Shown here piece by piece: positions 7,205 through 8,878 of a stretch of DNA of 8,878 nucleotides. The position numbers and the translations under genes were made by a program. The DNA comes from Bacillota bacterium (GTDB lineage: Bacteria; Bacillota; Clostridia; Christensenellales; CAG-138), in the NCBI GenBank assembly GCA_023435855.1, contig JAEZLG010000124.1:1-8878 (forward strand), in the 5' to 3' direction. How positions within the stretch are numbered: the stretch's first letter is position 1; every line of letters begins with the position of its first letter. Below the pieces are notes generated by a model that saw only the letters and a list, made by a program, of their open reading frames with translations, searched no databases and was not told the DNA's origin.

Positions 7205-7278
7205 CCATATTTCGTGCCGACATACCGCCGCAACACGCCCCACTGCACCCCTAAAGTTGTACCAAACGGAGCAATGCT

Positions 7279-8271
7279 ATGATTGAAATTCAATTTGAAA
7301 ATAACAAACCTATTTATAAGCAAATCGTGGAGCAGGTATGCTCTATGATTAAAAGCGGTGCGCTTTTGCCCGGCGATAAACTGCCCACGGAGCGTGAGCT
7401 TGCAGAGAAACTGCAAATAGCTCGCGGTACGGTGAAAAAAGCGTATCAGGAACTTTCCGACAACAATATCATCGAGGTGATACAAGGAAGCGGCAGCTAT
7501 GTGTACAATGACCGTGATGTGTATACGGTAGAAGAAAGGCGTTTGGCGCTCCGCTTGATGGACCAGCTTTTTGAAAAGCTCGAAGGCTGGAACCTAACGC
7601 ACAGCGAAATCGAAGCATTGTTCCGCCTCACCGCTGCTAAACGTGCACCCTCCATTTTGGCCGTATCCATCGCCATAATCGACTGTAACCCCGAATCGCT
7701 CTCCATATTCAAGCGCCAGCTGCAGTACATACCGGGCATTACCATATCTGCATTTTTGCTCGACGGCATACTTTTAGAGGATGATATCGCGCGCCTTTTG
7801 GGCGGTTTCGATTTGGTGCTTACTACGCTCACGCATAAAGAAAAGCTTATGGAACTGATGGGTTCTAACAACATACCGCTCATAGCGGTGGCCGTATCCC
7901 CGAGCCGCCAGACCATCATCGACTTTTCCACACTTCCCGCGTCCTCAAGTGTCGGCATACTTTGCCAAAGCAATAAATTCTCCCAGCTTATTTTGCAGCA
8001 GCTTGCTCTGTTTGCCGATCACCAAAAGAACTACCCCGTTTGCTTCACGGATGACATAAAACAGGTCTCTCGTTTTTTGCGCCAGCACGATGCCATCATT
8101 ACCCCACCGGAGCTTCCGGCTCTTGACAGCGCGGCGTCGGGCGGTTTAGCTGAGCGTTATCTCGCCGGCGGCAAACGTATCGTTCCCTTCGATTATAGAA
8201 TCGACAAAGGCTCTCTATTGCATATAGAGAGCCTTGTGGACGGCATTTTGAAACAGAAGGCGGGTGGATAA
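7279..8271 (+). CDS. GntR-family transcriptional regulator with atypical C-terminal sensor domain, probable hut regulator
   Basis: The protein has 330 residues. The N-terminal winged helix-turn-helix, about residues 8-77, is classic GntR: PIYKQIVEQV, SGALLPGDKLPTERELAEKL, ARGTVKKAYQEL and the wing GSGSYVY. A helical linker follows (about 82-118). The remainder (about 124-325) has two apparent alpha/beta lobes, for example ILAVSIAIID, FDLVLTTLTHKEKL, NIPLIAVAVSPSR, SVGILCQSNKFSQLI and QHDAIITPPELP. It lacks the look of a UTRA domain (HutC), an FCD domain or a MocR aminotransferase. It vaguely recalls two-lobed PrpR_N or periplasmic-binding-like sensors, but this is inference. The ATG follows GGAG (7268-7271) with a 7-nt spacer. 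Opposite orientation to hutH and the shared promoter region suggest it controls the hut operon, perhaps sensing histidine or urocanate. Confidence 0.9.
   Translation: MIEIQFENNKPIYKQIVEQVCSMIKSGALLPGDKLPTERELAEKLQIARGTVKKAYQELSDNNIIEVIQGSGSYVYNDRDVYTVEERRLALRLMDQLFEKLEGWNLTHSEIEALFRLTAAKRAPSILAVSIAIIDCNPESLSIFKRQLQYIPGITISAFLLDGILLEDDIARLLGGFDLVLTTLTHKEKLMELMGSNNIPLIAVAVSPSRQTIIDFSTLPASSSVGILCQSNKFSQLILQQLALFADHQKNYPVCFTDDIKQVSRFLRQHDAIITPPELPALDSAASGGLAERYLAGGKRIVPFDYRIDKGSLLHIESLVDGILKQKAGG
8207..8235 (-). terminator. Perfect 12-bp stem-loop inside the 3' end of the regulator gene, possible terminator of the convergent gene
   Basis: AAGGCTCTCTAT (8207-8218) and ATAGAGAGCCTT (8224-8235) pair perfectly across a 5-nt loop, within codons 310-319 of the regulator. 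On the minus strand the stem starts 42 nt after the stop of the hypothetical gene and ends in CCTTTGTCG, only a weak T-tract. On the plus strand no T-run follows directly. An intrinsic terminator acting leftwards is plausible but not certain. A 12-bp perfect stem inside coding sequence is unlikely to be pure chance. Confidence 0.5.
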
Positions 8272-8276
8272 CGAAC

Positions 8277-8878
8277 TTATTTCGCAGCACATTCCGAGAA
8301 AACATGCCCCGGCATTTCCGGCCCTTCCGGCATTTCCGGCATTTCCGGCCCTTCCGTATCAGGTATATCCCACCTGTTGAGATCTTTAAATGCGTGCAAG
8401 CGTCCCGCATAGTCAAAAATATCTCGTACTTCAAAAAAACACGGTTCCGAGCGATAAGGCCGTGGGAACAACAAAATGAAGTAGTACCGATCTATATTTT
8501 TCTCTGTACGAATCTCGGCAAAATACAACTCTTTGCCATTCACATCTACATCAAGCGCTTGAAGGTAACTTACCGTCTCCCTTGACGATAGGATATAGTT
8601 CATAATCATGTTTTCCGCGTCTTCAAAATGAAAATCTCGCCACTTCATACTTTCATGCAATTCAACATTAGATATTTTCCCCCAGCGCCTAGGTGAGTTC
8701 CAGTCGTTTACAAGCTTCAGTTCCTCCACCATCAATTGTTCCGAAGCATCCCCTTCGGGGCAAAGCAGAAAACAGACATCGTCATAACAAAAGGTTGCTT
8801 CGTCATCGTGCCACTGGCATATACCGAAAAAACGAATGCCATTTTCTATATAAATAAATAGTTCTCTTCCGTATGCAT
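8277..8878 (-). CDS. Hypothetical protein with Pro-Glu-Met/Gly repeat tail, N-terminus beyond window edge
   Basis: I do not recognise the family. The frame stays open from the stop at 8279-8277 to the right edge, giving 199 visible residues beginning AYGRELFIYIENGIRFFGI. A TTG or ATG near 8735-8730 exists, but upstream residues such as CQWHDDEATFCYDDVCFLLC continue the frame and look like real coding sequence, so the true start probably lies outside the window. The protein looks soluble, with no evident membrane segment or signal peptide in the visible part. It is rich in aromatic and acidic residues, with two Cys-containing patches near the visible start. The last 25 residues include TEGPEMPEMPEGPEMPGH, encoded by 9-bp tandem repeats. 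It converges on the regulator with 5 bp between the two stops. No functional link to histidine metabolism is evident. Confidence 0.75.
   Translation of the reverse strand, partial: AYGRELFIYIENGIRFFGICQWHDDEATFCYDDVCFLLCPEGDASEQLMVEELKLVNDWNSPRRWGKISNVELHESMKWRDFHFEDAENMIMNYILSSRETVSYLQALDVDVNGKELYFAEIRTEKNIDRYYFILLFPRPYRSEPCFFEVRDIFDYAGRLHAFKDLNRWDIPDTEGPEMPEMPEGPEMPGHVFSECAAK
8313..8357. repeat. Five 9-bp tandem units encoding (E-M/G-P) repeats
   Basis: On the plus strand the units are CATTTCCGG, CCCTTCCGG, CATTTCCGG, CATTTCCGG and CCCTTCCGT. They alternate between two variants at the first three bases and keep the rest constant, apart from the last base. On the coding (minus) strand this gives a Glu-Gly-Pro / Glu-Met-Pro tail near the C-terminus of the hypothetical protein. 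As the unit is a multiple of three, gain or loss of copies would preserve the frame. It is a likely slippage site. Confidence 0.85.

Noticed and set aside
7141..7485. Minus-strand open frame across the control region and start of the regulator, 114 codons
   Set aside because: It overlaps the promoters, the operator and the conserved GntR winged helix on the other strand, and has no recognisable protein features.
8304..8585. Plus-strand open frame with Arg-His-Phe-Arg-Pro repeats
   Set aside because: The repeats are the antisense reading of the 9-bp tandem units; the minus-strand frame is longer, runs on to the edge and looks more protein-like.
1..8878. Possible mobile element, CRISPR or defence system
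   Set aside because: No transposase, integrase, long terminal repeats, spacer-repeat pattern or defence-type domain was seen on either strand.

Overview
The window carries a nearly complete anaerobic-type histidine degradation (hut) operon on the minus strand. A regulator gene of the GntR family lies on the plus strand at the operon's promoter end. A hypothetical gene, cut by the right edge, converges on the regulator. Several features suggest a Gram-positive anaerobe of the Clostridia: AAGGGG/AGGAGG-type ribosome binding sites, tightly packed genes, separate ftcD and fchA genes, and an fhs gene in the same operon. This is inferred from gene content and style; no ribosomal RNA or other taxonomic marker is present.

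Right to left, in transcription order, the operon is hutH (histidine ammonia-lyase), hutU (urocanate hydratase, long form), ftcD (glutamate formimidoyltransferase), hutI (imidazolonepropionase), fchA (formimidoyl-THF cyclodeaminase) and fhs (formate-THF ligase, cut by the left edge after 231 codons). Together they would convert L-histidine to urocanate, imidazolone propionate, formimino-glutamate and glutamate. The one-carbon group would pass to tetrahydrofolate, be deaminated to 5,10-methenyl-THF and finally be released as formate with ATP gain. Methenyl-THF cyclohydrolase (FolD) and a histidine transporter are needed but not in view.

The hut genes are almost contiguous: a 4-bp stop/start overlap joins hutI to fchA, and gaps of 2, 11 and 22 nt separate three other pairs. 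The one larger gap, 60 nt between ftcD and hutI, holds a perfect 8-bp GC-rich hairpin that looks like a dispersed palindrome.

The roughly 190-nt region between hutH and the regulator gene contains two good sigma-70-type promoters facing each other with their -10 boxes only 3 bp apart. A perfect 8-12-8 inverted repeat, the probable operator, abuts the -35 box of the hut promoter. The regulator joins a GntR winged helix to a roughly 200-residue alpha/beta domain that does not look like the UTRA domain of classical HutC. This regulator and promoter architecture is the least ordinary part of the window.

At the right end, the regulator's stop and the stop of the convergent hypothetical gene are 5 bp apart. 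A perfect 12-bp stem inside the regulator's last codons may terminate the hypothetical gene's transcript. That gene has five 9-bp tandem units encoding a Pro-Glu-Met/Gly tail. I saw no RNA genes, insertion sequences, CRISPR arrays or defence genes.
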